NCBI GenBank assembly: GCA_023397475.1
Contig: JAEWUD010000006.1
Coordinates: 1 to 46,385, forward strand
From: Bacillota bacterium
GTDB lineage: Bacteria; Bacillota; Clostridia; Saccharofermentanales; Saccharofermentanaceae
Length of the DNA stretch: 46,385 nucleotides
Direction: 5' to 3'
The number at the start of each line of letters is the position of its first letter. Position 1 is the first letter of the stretch. Positions 1 through 8,443 of this stretch are shown here, piece by piece. The notes beneath the pieces are model-generated. The model saw only the letters and a program-made list of their open reading frames with translations, was not told where the DNA came from and ran no database searches. A program made the position numbers and the translations under genes.

Positions 1-947
1 GTGTAAATGAATAGGGTAATCAAACCGGTGTAGTGGTATGGATCGAGGTCAAGATGTTTGAGAGCAGTGTAAATGAATAGGGTAATCAAACTAGCTGTAT
101 CCGGCGTCCTCCATGACCTTGTTTGAGAGCAGTGTAAATGAATAGGGTAATCAAACGTCCTCTCGTCAAATGTCTGCGAGGACAGAGTTTGAGAGCAGTG
201 TAAATGAATAGGGTAATCAAACGCGAGGGTGGCGGCTGAACTGGTTAGGGAAGTTTGAGAGCAGTGTAAATGAATAGGGTAATCAAACACCTCTTGCCCG
301 ACGTCAGCTTTCCCCACGAGTTTGAGAGCAGTGTAAATGAATAGGGTAATCAAACCTCGACAGTCGGCGTAGTGGTATGTGCAGTGTTTGAGAGCAGTGT
401 AAATGAATAGGGTAATCAAACAAGAGATGAAAAATCATACAAGCAAGACGGGTTTGAGAGCAGTGTAAATGAATAGGGTAATCAAACTTGCAATCAACCT
501 ATAAGACGCACGATAGGTTTGAGAGCAGTGTAAATGAATAGGGTAATCAAACTCAAAGGAATGGAACTCTACGAACTCATGGGTTTGAGAGCAGTGTAAA
601 TGAATAGGGTAATCAAACCGCAGTACCACTCGAACGCGGCATTGTAGGGTTTGAGAGCAGTGTAAATGAATAGGGTAATCAAACCAGTCGCGCGACGGTT
701 ATTCCATCTATCGTGTTTGAGAGCAGTGTAAATGAATAGGGTAATCAAACCCGGAGAACGTGCGTTCGACGCCGGAATATGTTTGAGAGCAGTGTAAATG
801 AATAGGGTAATCAAACAGAAAGCCGACCGGTTCCGCGGCATCGTGTGTTTGAGAGCAGTGTAAATGAATAGGGTAATCAAACAGAGTTTGACGGACGGTT
901 TGTCCGGAGGAGTTTGAGAGCAGTGTAAATGAATAGGGTAATCAAAC
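1..947 (+). CRISPR. CRISPR array, type II-like 36-nt repeat, distal part
   Basis: Fourteen full repeats of 36 nt start at 56, 121, 187, 253, 320, 386, 452, 517, 583, 649, 715, 781, 847 and 912, and a 25-nt partial repeat opens the window. All copies look identical. The repeat starts GTTTGAGAGCAG and ends GGTAATCAAAC, which is the style of type II (Cas9) repeats. The 14 spacers are 29-31 nt and all differ. In type II-A loci the transcript reads from the GTTT end, so the leader and any cas9, cas1 and cas2 would lie left of the window; none is visible here. The last repeat is not degenerate, so I cannot prove which end is distal. Spacers 1 and 6 share the 11-mer GTAGTGGTATG inside a 14-of-15 match. 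The type assignment is inference from repeat style only. Confidence 0.97.
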
Positions 948-948
948 C

Positions 949-1047
949 ATCCATCGCTTAAAAACCCGTGAATTTAGTCTTCGGATGGAGAATAAACGAA
1001 GAAATATCTTGGCTGTCAACGCTATACGTGAATGGGGTGAAGAGTGA
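949..1047 (+). pseudogene. Short open frame abutting the CRISPR array, probable gene remnant
   Basis: One frame stays open from inside the last CRISPR repeat (stop at 934-936) to the TGA at 1045-1047. The only in-frame ATG is at 985 and would give 20 residues (MENKRRNILAVNAIREWGEE). The 12 codons before that ATG also read as plausible polar protein, which suggests the 3' end of a longer gene cut off by the array. The TGA overlaps the ATG of the next gene (TGATG), an arrangement typical of translational coupling in an operon. I do not recognise the family. It could also be a chance open frame. Confidence 0.3.
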
Positions 1048-1223
1048 TGGAGATAGTTAGAGAGTTTGATACCGTACGGTTGAAAGACGGTACTGTAGCG
1101 TGTGTCGTTGAAGCATATGATGAACAGGATGTCTTTGACGTCGACGTCGGTTCTTCGCCAGCCGACTGGGCGACCATTACAGTCAAGCGTGAGGACATCG
1201 TCGAAATCATCCAACCCGGATAG
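1047..1223 (+). CDS. 58-residue protein, DUF4926-like
   Basis: This small protein begins MEIVREFDTVRLKDGTVACV and ends with an ITVKREDIVEI segment. The plan (a 'D-V-V-L-K-D-G-x-x-G-T-V-V-E' strand pair, then 'V-D-V-G-S-S-P-A-D-W' and a closing 'I-T-V' strand) matches small beta-rich proteins of the DUF4926 type, often found beside toxin or immunity-like genes in Bacillota. ATG is preceded by GGGGTGAAGAG and overlaps the stop of the short frame upstream. It is too short for most gene callers. Its function is unknown. The family assignment is from memory of the motif, not a search. Confidence 0.65.
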   Translation: MEIVREFDTVRLKDGTVACVVEAYDEQDVFDVDVGSSPADWATITVKREDIVEIIQPG

Positions 1224-1355
1224 CGACTACAAAACACATGAATTGAATATAGTCACCTGGATATTTTGAGAATGACTTATCAACACCCCCACCAAGCTCC
1301 TACCCTTGATACCCGTCGTGATTCTCAATGTTGTTCATGCCCCCTCCCCCCAAAA

Positions 1356-1398
1356 CCACCCCATACTACCCTTTTGCGGAGTGGCTTCCGCGGGGTGG
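1356..1398. other. Nested GC-rich hairpin before the 1458 gene
   Basis: CCACCCC at 1356-1362 pairs with GGGGTGG at 1392-1398, and inside it GCGGA pairs with TCCGC around a 5-nt loop. There is no T-run on the plus strand, so a simple terminator is doubtful. It may be a leader structure of the 1458-2643 unit. The remainder of 1224-1457 shows nothing else I can name. Confidence 0.4.
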
Positions 1399-1457
1399 CT
1401 ATATTAGAATTTGGTCGAATATAAATGTTTGTTATTGGTGAAAGGGAGGTTTTTTAT

Positions 1458-1841
1458 ATGGGTATTGCGGATGCGTTTGGAGTACGGGTGGAGAAGTTGA
1501 ATCTGAAGGGGAATTATTCGATCCAGGAGCTTTTCGAGAAGATTAAGGATGTTCCGTTTGAGGCGGGGCAGCCGTCGCTGGTGAAGAATGGTTTCGTGTG
1601 GATCATTGTGTTCCCGCAGATGGACCGGAACAATCAGGTTCAGATTCTGGGATCGAACGGCAAGTTCTCGGTGCAGCGCAGCGCGCAGCCCGCGGGCGTC
1701 GACAATCTGGTGGCAAATATGGCGTTGGATAAGCTGACCGGTGGATTGACGAGTGTTACCGGAATTCTCGGCGATACGAAGAAACGCTGTATGGAGCTGG
1801 CGACCAAGACGGCCGAGAAGATCAACTCGATGGGCATCTGA
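1458..1841 (+). CDS. Conserved-looking hypothetical protein, 127 residues
   Basis: The start at 1458 is chosen because AAAGGGAGG lies eight bases upstream; an in-frame ATG at 1425 has no such site. The product starts MGIADAFGVRVEKLNLKG and is a soluble alpha/beta protein with no signal peptide or membrane segment. Its middle holds a strand-rich region (FVWIIVFPQMDRNNQVQIL) and the C-terminus is helical with many Lys. I do not recognise a family. Only 16 bases separate it from the membrane protein at 1858, which has its own strong ribosome binding site, so the two genes probably form an operon and may act together. Confidence 0.75.
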   Translation: MGIADAFGVRVEKLNLKGNYSIQELFEKIKDVPFEAGQPSLVKNGFVWIIVFPQMDRNNQVQILGSNGKFSVQRSAQPAGVDNLVANMALDKLTGGLTSVTGILGDTKKRCMELATKTAEKINSMGI

Positions 1842-1857
1842 GGGGGAGGATTGTCGT

Positions 1858-2643
1858 ATGGATGAGATTGTGAATGAAGTTGTGCAAGACGAGGAGAATC
1901 CGGTGAAGCCCAAGAAGTCCAGGGATATCGAGCACACGTTGGAGATTATCGTCGTGATTATGCTCGGTATTACCGCGCTGTTTACCGCGTGGGCCAGCTG
2001 GGTCGGTTCTCTTCACGGCGGGAACCAGGCGGGGAATTACACGACCAGCAATAATCTTGCGGCGGAGGGCAACTCGGAGTATAACGCCGGGGTGCAGAGC
2101 ATGAATCAGGATATGCTGCTTTGGAGTGAGATCAGCGATTTGCAGATCGACATTCTTTTCGCGCAGGAGAAGGGCGACGAGGAAGCGGTAGCGCGGAGTG
2201 CAAATAAGTTGTTTTTCAAGCTGCAGGATAATCTTTCGGAAGAGATGGGCGCTGTGATCGGATGGAGTTTCGAGTACACGAGCGACGATCCGGAGGCGAT
2301 TGTTCTGGAGTGGATGACGAAGGATCAGGCGCTGGTGTCGCCGTTCACGGATGAGGCTTTTGTCGCATCGTATTTTGTGCGGGCGAACGAGCTTCTGGCG
2401 CAGTCGGAGGCGGCGATGGCTCAGGGCACAAAGGATAATACGAACGGGGACGCCTACGGCCTTGTTACGGTGATCTATGGCGTTGTGCTGTTTCTGCTGG
2501 GTATTGCGGGCTCCTTTAAGGGCATCAAGAATAAATACGCGATCATTATTGTTTCGACGGTAAGTTTTGTGCTGGCTACGGCGTTTATGCTTACGATTCC
2601 TATGCCGACGGGATTCAGTATTACCGGGTTTTTCGGGATGTAG
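1858..2643 (+). CDS. Three-helix membrane protein, DUF4337-like
   Basis: The start at 1858 follows GAGGGGGAGG; the open frame extends further upstream but that part overlaps the previous gene. The 261-residue product has one membrane helix near residues 28-48 (IIVVIMLGITALFTAWASWVG), a long acidic helical loop outside or inside the membrane, and two helices near the C-terminus (LVTVIYGVVLFLLGIAGSF and AIIIVSTVSFVLATAFML). The segment 'T-A-W-A-S-W-x-G-S-L' followed by a helical region rich in Ala, Asn and Glu resembles DUF4337 membrane proteins. The role is unknown. It is the second gene of a pair with the 1458 gene. Confidence 0.8.
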   Translation: MDEIVNEVVQDEENPVKPKKSRDIEHTLEIIVVIMLGITALFTAWASWVGSLHGGNQAGNYTTSNNLAAEGNSEYNAGVQSMNQDMLLWSEISDLQIDILFAQEKGDEEAVARSANKLFFKLQDNLSEEMGAVIGWSFEYTSDDPEAIVLEWMTKDQALVSPFTDEAFVASYFVRANELLAQSEAAMAQGTKDNTNGDAYGLVTVIYGVVLFLLGIAGSFKGIKNKYAIIIVSTVSFVLATAFMLTIPMPTGFSITGFFGM

Positions 2644-2715
2644 TCGATGTGCTACACTGGGTGAAGAGTTGCCGGGCAAGGCGTGATTTCGAGATTTTCG
2701 CGAAGTAGTGGGTGT

Positions 2716-5130
2716 ATGACGGATCTGGAAACAAGAGATTGGATTCCCGGCTGTGAGCCGGAAGCCGGACGGTATATACGACCGGCCGCGGCGAATAAGA
2801 AGATGAGAACGGCACAGTCTTTGTCGCAAACGGTGTATCTCTACGGAGTCTCCGGGTGCGGCAAGACTGCGTTTCTTCGCGATTTTATGGGGAAGAGGAA
2901 TTTCCATTATTTTTCGGCGCAGAACTTGAGCGAGGAGGATCTTCGGGTCTCCTCCGGGCGGAAGCATACGATTGTCGTGATCGACGATCTACATCTTCTG
3001 CGCGATGACGAACTCAAGGATTCGTTGACGAGAAGCATCGAAGCGCTCGCCGCACGAGCCGATGTCTGGCTGATTCTGTCCGGGCGATGCCGGATCCCGG
3101 CCTGGCTGACGCCCGTCTATTATCGACGGGTCTTTGCGATGATCGATGAAGAGGATTTTCTGCTGTCCAAGGAGGATGTTGCCGAATATCTCTCCTCTTG
3201 GAACCTGACCCCCGCCGACGAGGATTTGGATAAGATCGTTCGCATGTCGTTCGGCATCGGCGTTGTCGTTCGCTTGATCGCGATCGAAATGTGCGCGGGT
3301 GTGCCGTTCGACGCCGCAGGCATCGAGAAGATGCGTAGCCGATACTGGGATTACATGGACCATCACGTCTATAACCAGTGGGATTTGGATATCCATGACT
3401 TCCTGATGCAGGTCTGCATTGTCGACGAGTTTGACCGGCGGTTGGCAGAGATGATCACCGGGCGCAACGATGTCGATAAGATGATCGAACGCGCCGAACA
3501 ACTGGGTTGCTTCCTCACGCGCAAAGATACCGAGGGAGGTAAAACTGTCTATGAGATACGCCTCTCGATGCGAAAATCGATGACGCGACGACTCTTGCGG
3601 ATGTATCCCAAGGAGAGAAGAGAGCGCCTCTACTACAACGCGGGCCTCTATTACGAATTGTCGGACGATACGCCCAACGCACTCAAAATGTATGAGACCT
3701 GTCACGATATGGAGCGGATCGCGGGGCTCCTGATCGCCAATGCGCGAAAAAATCCCGCGAGCGGCCATTACTATGAACTCCGCAGATATTACCTGGCGCT
3801 GCCGGAGGAGATGGTTCGCGAGAGCATCGAGCTTCTGGCCGGCATGAGTATGCTCCAGGCGATACTCCTGAATATTGAAGAAAGCGAACGTTGGTACGGC
3901 GAACTACTTCACATGGCCGCTACACTGTCGGGAAGCGCGGCCAAAGCGGCCCGGGGGAAGCTCGTATATCTTGATATCGCTCTTCCGCAGCGAAAAACAT
4001 CTACGTTGCCGGACCTGCTCAAGAAAGCTGGCGCCCTCGTGACCAACCGCAGCATCAGCCTCCCGGAATTCTCCATCACCAGCAATCTGCCCTCGCAGAT
4101 GAACGGCGGCAAGGACTTCTGCGGGTGGAGCCGGAAGGACCGGGAGATCGCGAACCGTCTCGGCAAGATCCTGGAGTTCGTGCTGGGCAAGTACGGGAAA
4201 GGTCTGATCAATATCGCCCTGGCGGAGAGCTTCCTCGAAAAAGGCGGCGACAGTTATGAGATCTCGAATCTGGCCAACAAGGGCATGATGCAGGCACAGG
4301 CGGGCGGAAAAATCGAGCAGTGTTTTGTCGCCGTCGCCCAGCTGGCCTGGCTCAATGTCCTGAACAACCATGCGGACGATGCGTCCGAGCTGCTGACCGG
4401 TTTTCGAAAAAAAGTCCTTCAAGAAGGCGCGACACGACTCCTTCCGAATCTTGCCGCGCTGGAAATGCGCGTCGGTCTCTACAAAGGCAAGACGGCAGAA
4501 GCGATGGAGTGGACGGAACAGGCTCCCGAAGAAGAAGTTGATGTCCCGGCGATGGAACGTTACCGCTTTCTCGTGAAAGCCCGAATCTATCTAATGACCG
4601 GCCGGTACGACCGGGCGCTCAACCTGCTGCAGCGCCTGCTCTATTATGCCGACATCATGGACCGGCCCTACATACGAATGGAGGCAGGCCTACTTACGGC
4701 CGTCGCCCGATACCGGATGGAAGACCCGTCCTGGGATGAGATTTTCCGCAAAGTCCTGGAGGAAGCCGAGAGCTATTTCTTTGTGCGCCTCATTTCCAGA
4801 GAAGGCGCGGCGGTATCGCGCATGCTTCGCGAGACTGCATGGACCTGCACGAATTCCGCGTACATGAGCGCGGTTTCGGCCGAGACGGAGAGGATGACAA
4901 AGTTCTATCCCGGATATTTGAAGATGATCGCGGAAGAGGCGACCTTCGCAGACAATGCGATCTGCATCCTGAAGCTTCAGGCCGAAGGTCTGACGACCGC
5001 AGAAATTTCGGGAGAATTAGGACTCAGTGTCGAGAATGTCAAATATCACAACAAGCAGAATTTCCGCAAACTTGGCGTGAACAGTAAGACCGCCGCCGTC
5101 ATTGAGGCGCGAAAAAGAAAGCTGATCTGA
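2716..5130 (+). CDS. LuxR-family transcriptional regulator, MalT/LAL-like, with P-loop ATPase
   Basis: The architecture is that of the large ATP-binding LuxR regulators (LAL/MalT type). A Walker A motif GVSGCGKT lies near residues 44-51 and a Walker B-like TIVVIDDLHLL follows about 50 residues later. A long helical TPR-like middle comes next, and the last 60 residues form a GerE/LuxR helix-turn-helix (GLTTAEISGELGLSVENVKYH). At 804 residues it has the usual family length. Such proteins are STAND ATPases that bind an inducer and activate nearby promoters. I chose ATG 2716; a GTG at 2683 in the same frame is an alternative and neither has a strong ribosome binding site. The target and inducer cannot be read from the sequence. 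The gene is followed by 940 bases of non-coding DNA, so it is probably monocistronic. Confidence 0.92.
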   Translation: MTDLETRDWIPGCEPEAGRYIRPAAANKKMRTAQSLSQTVYLYGVSGCGKTAFLRDFMGKRNFHYFSAQNLSEEDLRVSSGRKHTIVVIDDLHLLRDDELKDSLTRSIEALAARADVWLILSGRCRIPAWLTPVYYRRVFAMIDEEDFLLSKEDVAEYLSSWNLTPADEDLDKIVRMSFGIGVVVRLIAIEMCAGVPFDAAGIEKMRSRYWDYMDHHVYNQWDLDIHDFLMQVCIVDEFDRRLAEMITGRNDVDKMIERAEQLGCFLTRKDTEGGKTVYEIRLSMRKSMTRRLLRMYPKERRERLYYNAGLYYELSDDTPNALKMYETCHDMERIAGLLIANARKNPASGHYYELRRYYLALPEEMVRESIELLAGMSMLQAILLNIEESERWYGELLHMAATLSGSAAKAARGKLVYLDIALPQRKTSTLPDLLKKAGALVTNRSISLPEFSITSNLPSQMNGGKDFCGWSRKDREIANRLGKILEFVLGKYGKGLINIALAESFLEKGGDSYEISNLANKGMMQAQAGGKIEQCFVAVAQLAWLNVLNNHADDASELLTGFRKKVLQEGATRLLPNLAALEMRVGLYKGKTAEAMEWTEQAPEEEVDVPAMERYRFLVKARIYLMTGRYDRALNLLQRLLYYADIMDRPYIRMEAGLLTAVARYRMEDPSWDEIFRKVLEEAESYFFVRLISREGAAVSRMLRETAWTCTNSAYMSAVSAETERMTKFYPGYLKMIAEEATFADNAICILKLQAEGLTTAEISGELGLSVENVKYHNKQNFRKLGVNSKTAAVIEARKRKLI

Positions 5131-5279
5131 ATACGCATGAGCTCAATCTTATCATGATACGAAATCGCAGAGACATCGGGATCGTCTAATCCGGCGGCCA
5201 TCTCATCAGAGTGAATTTACTGGCACTGCCATGTTGTCGGTAAAGTAATCCCAGACATGTTGATACCTTGATCGTACTA

Positions 5280-5359
5280 CGCCGGCGTCCTAGTGGCCGG
5301 CGCGGGATTCTTATCAATGACAAACCTACTCAATCGGCTATTTGGGGCGTTTGAGTAGG
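5280..5359. repeat. Two hairpins 3' of the LuxR-type gene
   Basis: CGCCGG (5280-5285) pairs with CCGGCG (5297-5302) and is followed by GATTCTTATC, a weak terminator shape for the regulator gene. A second, separate hairpin pairs CCTACTCAA (5325-5333) with TTGAGTAGG (5351-5359); it is 35 nt long and resembles a single unit of the periodic hairpin arrays described elsewhere in this window. The rest of 5131-5550 shows no gene. Confidence 0.5.
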
Positions 5360-5550
5360 TGCTCCGATGCTCTACGAATATTATATCGTAGCCACCCCGG
5401 AATGGATGGACCAGATTTCGATGCCTCGACTGGGCTGTATGCCACGAAGGTGACGTTCTGTCTGCATGCGATCGGCTCTGCCTCGCTGGATTTGTGTATA
5501 TATCGCCAATCATTGCATTAGTGACATATGACATGCGCCGAAGAGACAGC

Positions 5551-5713
5551 GCACCGACGAAAATGCATTCAGCGACCCGTTTCGTCGGTGTATTAGCAAT
5601 TTCTAACACACGTAGGTGAGGCTGCGCACCGACGAAAATAGATTCAGCGACCCGTTTCGTCGGTGCATTAGCAATTTCTAGCACACGTAGGAGAGGCAGC
5701 GCACCGACGAGAA
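5551..5713 (-). repeat. 75-bp tandem hairpin repeat, ACCGACGA family, copy 1
   Basis: There are two full units and one left half. CACCGACGAAA pairs with TTTCGTCGGTG at 5552-5562/5580-5590 and at 5627-5637/5655-5665, and a third left arm begins at 5702. The period is exactly 75 bp. Loops and linkers are similar but not identical between units. The reverse complement aligns along its full length with the array at 42090-42280, so both belong to one family in opposite orientation. Reading frames through it that give repeated 'APTK...FVGA' peptides are by-products of the repeat, not genes. Confidence 0.9.
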
Positions 5714-5900
5714 TGTTGCCTCATTCTGTGCAACGATGTTATAAGGTTGACGCACCCTTGAGGGACTTCGTGCTGACAAAAATGCAAGAACATTCGCACG
5801 ACGCGCCAAATATTTGTGAATATAATCGCACGAAAAGAGTTTATTTGATGTTCAAAACAAAATAATTGAAACCGCACATCATGAATCTTGCAATTCTGGC

Positions 5901-5929
5901 TTGACTTTGATCTTCTCCTGCACTATGAT
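5901..5929 (+). promoter_or_regulatory. Sigma-70 type promoter of the P-II/pot operon
   Basis: TTGACT at 5901-5906 and TATGAT at 5924-5929 are separated by 17 bases. Transcription should begin near 5936, giving a leader of about 137 nt before the P-II gene. Nothing else in the 5720-5900 stretch looks coding; it is AT-rich. Confidence 0.75.
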
Positions 5930-5949
5930 AAGACGCATACATACAGCAG

Positions 5950-5987
5950 AGACGCTTCCGGGAGTTTTCGGGAGCGTCTTTTTATTT
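5950..5987 (+). terminator. First of two tandem intrinsic terminator or attenuator hairpins
   Basis: AGACGCT (5950-5956) pairs with AGCGTCT (5973-5979), extended by CC/GG pairs, and runs into TTTTTATTTT. It starts only about 14 nt after the predicted transcription start, so it must act on the operon's own leader. CAGCAG immediately precedes it, as it does the second hairpin. Confidence 0.75.
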
Positions 5988-6007
5988 TCGCAGCAGGGTG
6001 GCAGAGG

Positions 6008-6037
6008 CGCTTCCGATTCATTTCGGGGGCGTTTTTT
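6008..6037 (+). terminator. Second tandem terminator or attenuator hairpin
   Basis: CGCTTCCGA (6008-6016) pairs with TCGGGGGCG (6023-6031), using two G-T wobbles, and is followed by six T. The sequence before it (CAGCAGGGTGGCA) repeats the CAGCAG found before the first hairpin, so the two look like a duplicated attenuation unit. No complete known riboswitch was recognised. Confidence 0.65.
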
Positions 6038-6072
6038 CTGTTCACGGAACAAAGGCAGGGGGAGGCAAGGAT

Positions 6073-6426
6073 ATGAAGGAAATGATTCTGGTGATCCGGC
6101 CGGAGCAGCTGGAAGTGTTGAAGGATATTCTCGACGGTTTTCACGCCGGCGGCATGACCATTTCGAGCGTGATGGGGTGCGGTACGCAGAGGGGTTTCTC
6201 CGGGGAGAGCGGAGTCAATCAGATCAAGGGTTTCAAGACCACGATCAACCTGCTTCCCAAGATCCGCGTTGAGGTTGTCGTTCCCGATGTTCTTGTGGAG
6301 GAGATTATCACCGAGGTTCGGGACCGCATGGCGACGAACCGGGTGGGCGACGGCAAGATTTTTATCCGGACGATCGATGATGCGGTCCGAATCCGTACAG
6401 GCGAACGCGGCGACACAGCGCTCTAA
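6073..6426 (+). CDS. P-II family signal-transduction protein, GlnB/GlnK-like
   Basis: The 117-residue length and the ends match P-II proteins. 'LPKIRVEVVVPD' corresponds to the LPKVKIEIVVPD of GlnB, and 'GDGKIFIRTIDDAVRIRTGE' is the conserved C-terminal signature. P-II proteins are trimers that sense ATP/ADP and 2-oxoglutarate and regulate nitrogen transporters and enzymes. The T-loop differs from the enterobacterial one: the uridylylated Tyr51 is absent and the loop reads GTQRGFSGESGVNQIKGF. This points to ligand sensing without uridylylation, or an altered partner. GGGGGAGG precedes the ATG. It is the first gene of the pot operon, 23 bases before potA, and is likely to regulate the transporter or polyamine catabolism; that role is inference. 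Confidence 0.93.
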   Translation: MKEMILVIRPEQLEVLKDILDGFHAGGMTISSVMGCGTQRGFSGESGVNQIKGFKTTINLLPKIRVEVVVPDVLVEEIITEVRDRMATNRVGDGKIFIRTIDDAVRIRTGERGDTAL

Positions 6427-6449
6427 TCGGAGAAGTGAGGGGAGTCGGC

Positions 6450-7577
6450 ATGGATAAGAAAGTAATGGTCGAGATCGCAGGGGTGAATAAGTCGTATGAT
6501 CGCGAGAATTTCGTGGTGAAGGATCTGGGCCTGAATATTTATGAGGGCGAGTTTCTCACGCTTCTCGGTTCGTCCGGCTGCGGCAAGACAACGACTCTTC
6601 GCATGGTCGCCGGCTTTGAGGAGCCGACCAATGGATTGATCCGGATTAACGGCGTCGATATCAAGAATCAGGAGCCCAACGAGCGCAATGTCAACACGGT
6701 TTTCCAGAGCTATGCGCTGTTTCCGCACATGACGGTGTACGACAATATCGCCTATGGCCTTCGGATCAAGAAGGTGAAGAAGGACGAGATCAAGGTTCGC
6801 GTCTCGAAGATGCTTGACATGGTGCAGTTGGGCGGTTTCGAGAAGCGGTTTCCGGCGCAATTGTCGGGCGGACAGAAGCAGCGTGTGGCGATTGCCAGGG
6901 CGCTGATCAATCAGCCGCAAGTCCTTCTCTTGGACGAGCCGCTGGGAGCGCTGGATCTGAAGCTGAGAAAACAGATGCAGCTCGAATTGAAGCGGCTGCA
7001 GAAGAAGCTCGGGATTACCTTTATTTACGTCACGCATGACCAGGAAGAAGCTCTTACTATGAGCGACCGGATCGCCGTGATGAATTCCGGCATTCTGGAG
7101 CAGGTCGGAACGCCCACGGAGATCTATGAACAGCCGGCGTCGAAGTTTGTCGCGACCTTCATCGGGGAGACGAATCTTTTCGAGGGTGTGGTGCGGGAGA
7201 TCAAGGATCACGATGTGTCCATCATGATTGAGTCCGGCACGATCCTGGCGTCGGGGGAGGATTTCTCGAAGGATGAGCTGGTCGCCGTGTCCGTGCGGCC
7301 GGAGAGAATGCGGTACTCGACCGAGCCGGTGGACGGATTTACCGTCGAAGCGATGGTCGTTGAACAGGTCTATATCGGGTCGATCCTGAAGACGATCGCG
7401 GTTCTGCCGAACGGTAATCAGGTCAAGATTGAGCGCCTTGCCGGGCAGCAGGTGCCGCAGATGGGGAAGATCTACCTCTATTGGGACAAAGATGACGCGA
7501 AACTGATCCATTCGATGAGCCACGAATTCTTTCAGAAGGTGGAGAATGTCTTTATGGGCGGGGAGGCTACCGCATGA
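6450..7577 (+). CDS. potA: Spermidine/putrescine ABC importer, ATP-binding subunit
   Basis: This is a 375-residue ATPase of the PotA/FbpC class. Walker A is GSSGCGKTTT near residue 40, the Q-loop follows in VFQSYALFPHM, the signature is LSGGQKQRVAIARAL, and Walker B is VLLLDEPLGALD. A TOBE-type C-terminal domain follows. It powers import through the two permeases encoded next. The start at 6450 has GTGAGGGGAG upstream. The stop overlaps the potB start (ATGA), so the two are translationally coupled. The substrate is assigned from gene order and the neighbouring putrescine enzymes rather than from this subunit, since PotA resembles other importer ATPases. Confidence 0.95.
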   Translation: MDKKVMVEIAGVNKSYDRENFVVKDLGLNIYEGEFLTLLGSSGCGKTTTLRMVAGFEEPTNGLIRINGVDIKNQEPNERNVNTVFQSYALFPHMTVYDNIAYGLRIKKVKKDEIKVRVSKMLDMVQLGGFEKRFPAQLSGGQKQRVAIARALINQPQVLLLDEPLGALDLKLRKQMQLELKRLQKKLGITFIYVTHDQEEALTMSDRIAVMNSGILEQVGTPTEIYEQPASKFVATFIGETNLFEGVVREIKDHDVSIMIESGTILASGEDFSKDELVAVSVRPERMRYSTEPVDGFTVEAMVVEQVYIGSILKTIAVLPNGNQVKIERLAGQQVPQMGKIYLYWDKDDAKLIHSMSHEFFQKVENVFMGGEATA

Positions 7578-8440
7578 TGGGGAAGAAATGGAAAACGTCC
7601 TCCGGAGCGGCAGCCGTTATGGTCGGACCGGTCACGTTGTGGCTTCTGTTCTTCGTCGCATTGCCGCTTCTGTATGTTCTCGTCATGAGCTTCTGCTCAC
7701 TCGATGAGAATTATAACGTGGTCTTCTCCTTTACTCTGGAGAATTACGCCCGGCTTCTGGACGCGAACTATCTGACAATTTATCTGCAGTCGCTCTTGAT
7801 TGCGCTTCTTACGACAGCGATCTGCCTCGTCGTAACGTATCCATTTGCCTTCCTGATCGCCAGAACGTTGAGCAAATACAAGGCGGTCTTCTACATGCTG
7901 GTCATCATTCCGTTCTGGACCAATTCGCTGATACGAATCTACGGATGGAGAACCTTCCTCGGCGCGAACGGATGGCTCAACACGGCGTTAATGTCGATGG
8001 GGATCATCGATCGGCCGCTGGATCTGTTGTTTTCGAGAGGCACGACAATTCTCGGCATGGTCTACTGTCTGCTGCCCTATATGGTGCTCCCGCTCTATAC
8101 CGCGATCGAAAAGCTCGATAAGAATCTTCTCGAGGCGTCATCGGATCTTGGTGCAGGGAAACTCACGACCTACCGGAAGATCGTCATTCCCCTCACAGCG
8201 AGCGGCATCTTCTCCGGCTCGATCATGGTCTTCATTCCCTGTCTCGGCCTGTTCTTCGTCTCGGACATCCTTGGCGGAGGCAACGCAGATATTATCGGCA
8301 ATCTGATTGAACGGCAATTCCAAAGCGGAAATAACTGGCCGTTGGGATCGGCGTTGTCGATCATTCTGATTGTTGTGACGCTCCTTCTGGTCAAGCTGTA
8401 CCAGAAGTGCGGCGGAGACATAGAGAGTCTGGGGGTGTAG
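7574..8440 (+). CDS. potB: Spermidine/putrescine ABC importer permease, PotB-like
   Basis: This 288-residue inner-membrane permease has about six helices. It starts with a hydrophobic segment (VTLWLLFFVALPLLYVLVMSF) and carries the EAA loop 'EASSDLGAGKLTTYRKIVIPL' that contacts the ATPase. 'PFWTNSLIRIYGWR' is typical of PotB. It forms the channel together with PotC. Its ATG overlaps the end of potA and it ends three bases before potC. Confidence 0.95.
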   Translation: MMGKKWKTSSGAAAVMVGPVTLWLLFFVALPLLYVLVMSFCSLDENYNVVFSFTLENYARLLDANYLTIYLQSLLIALLTTAICLVVTYPFAFLIARTLSKYKAVFYMLVIIPFWTNSLIRIYGWRTFLGANGWLNTALMSMGIIDRPLDLLFSRGTTILGMVYCLLPYMVLPLYTAIEKLDKNLLEASSDLGAGKLTTYRKIVIPLTASGIFSGSIMVFIPCLGLFFVSDILGGGNADIIGNLIERQFQSGNNWPLGSALSIILIVVTLLLVKLYQKCGGDIESLGV

Positions 8441-8443
8441 CGG

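Noticed and set aside
569..880. Reading frames of LITLFIYTALKH repeats within 1-947
   Set aside because: These are translations of the CRISPR repeat.
5277..5684. Minus-strand frame with repeated APTKR...FVGA peptides (also 42068-42385)
   Set aside because: The peptides are translations of the 75-bp hairpin repeat. There is no start signal, and the frame is conserved only because 75 is a multiple of three.
5936..6072. T-box leader, suggested by CAGGGTGGCA before a terminator
   Set aside because: The T-box consensus continues with ACCGCG, which is absent. The leader after the promoter is only about 137 nt and there is no room for a specifier stem.
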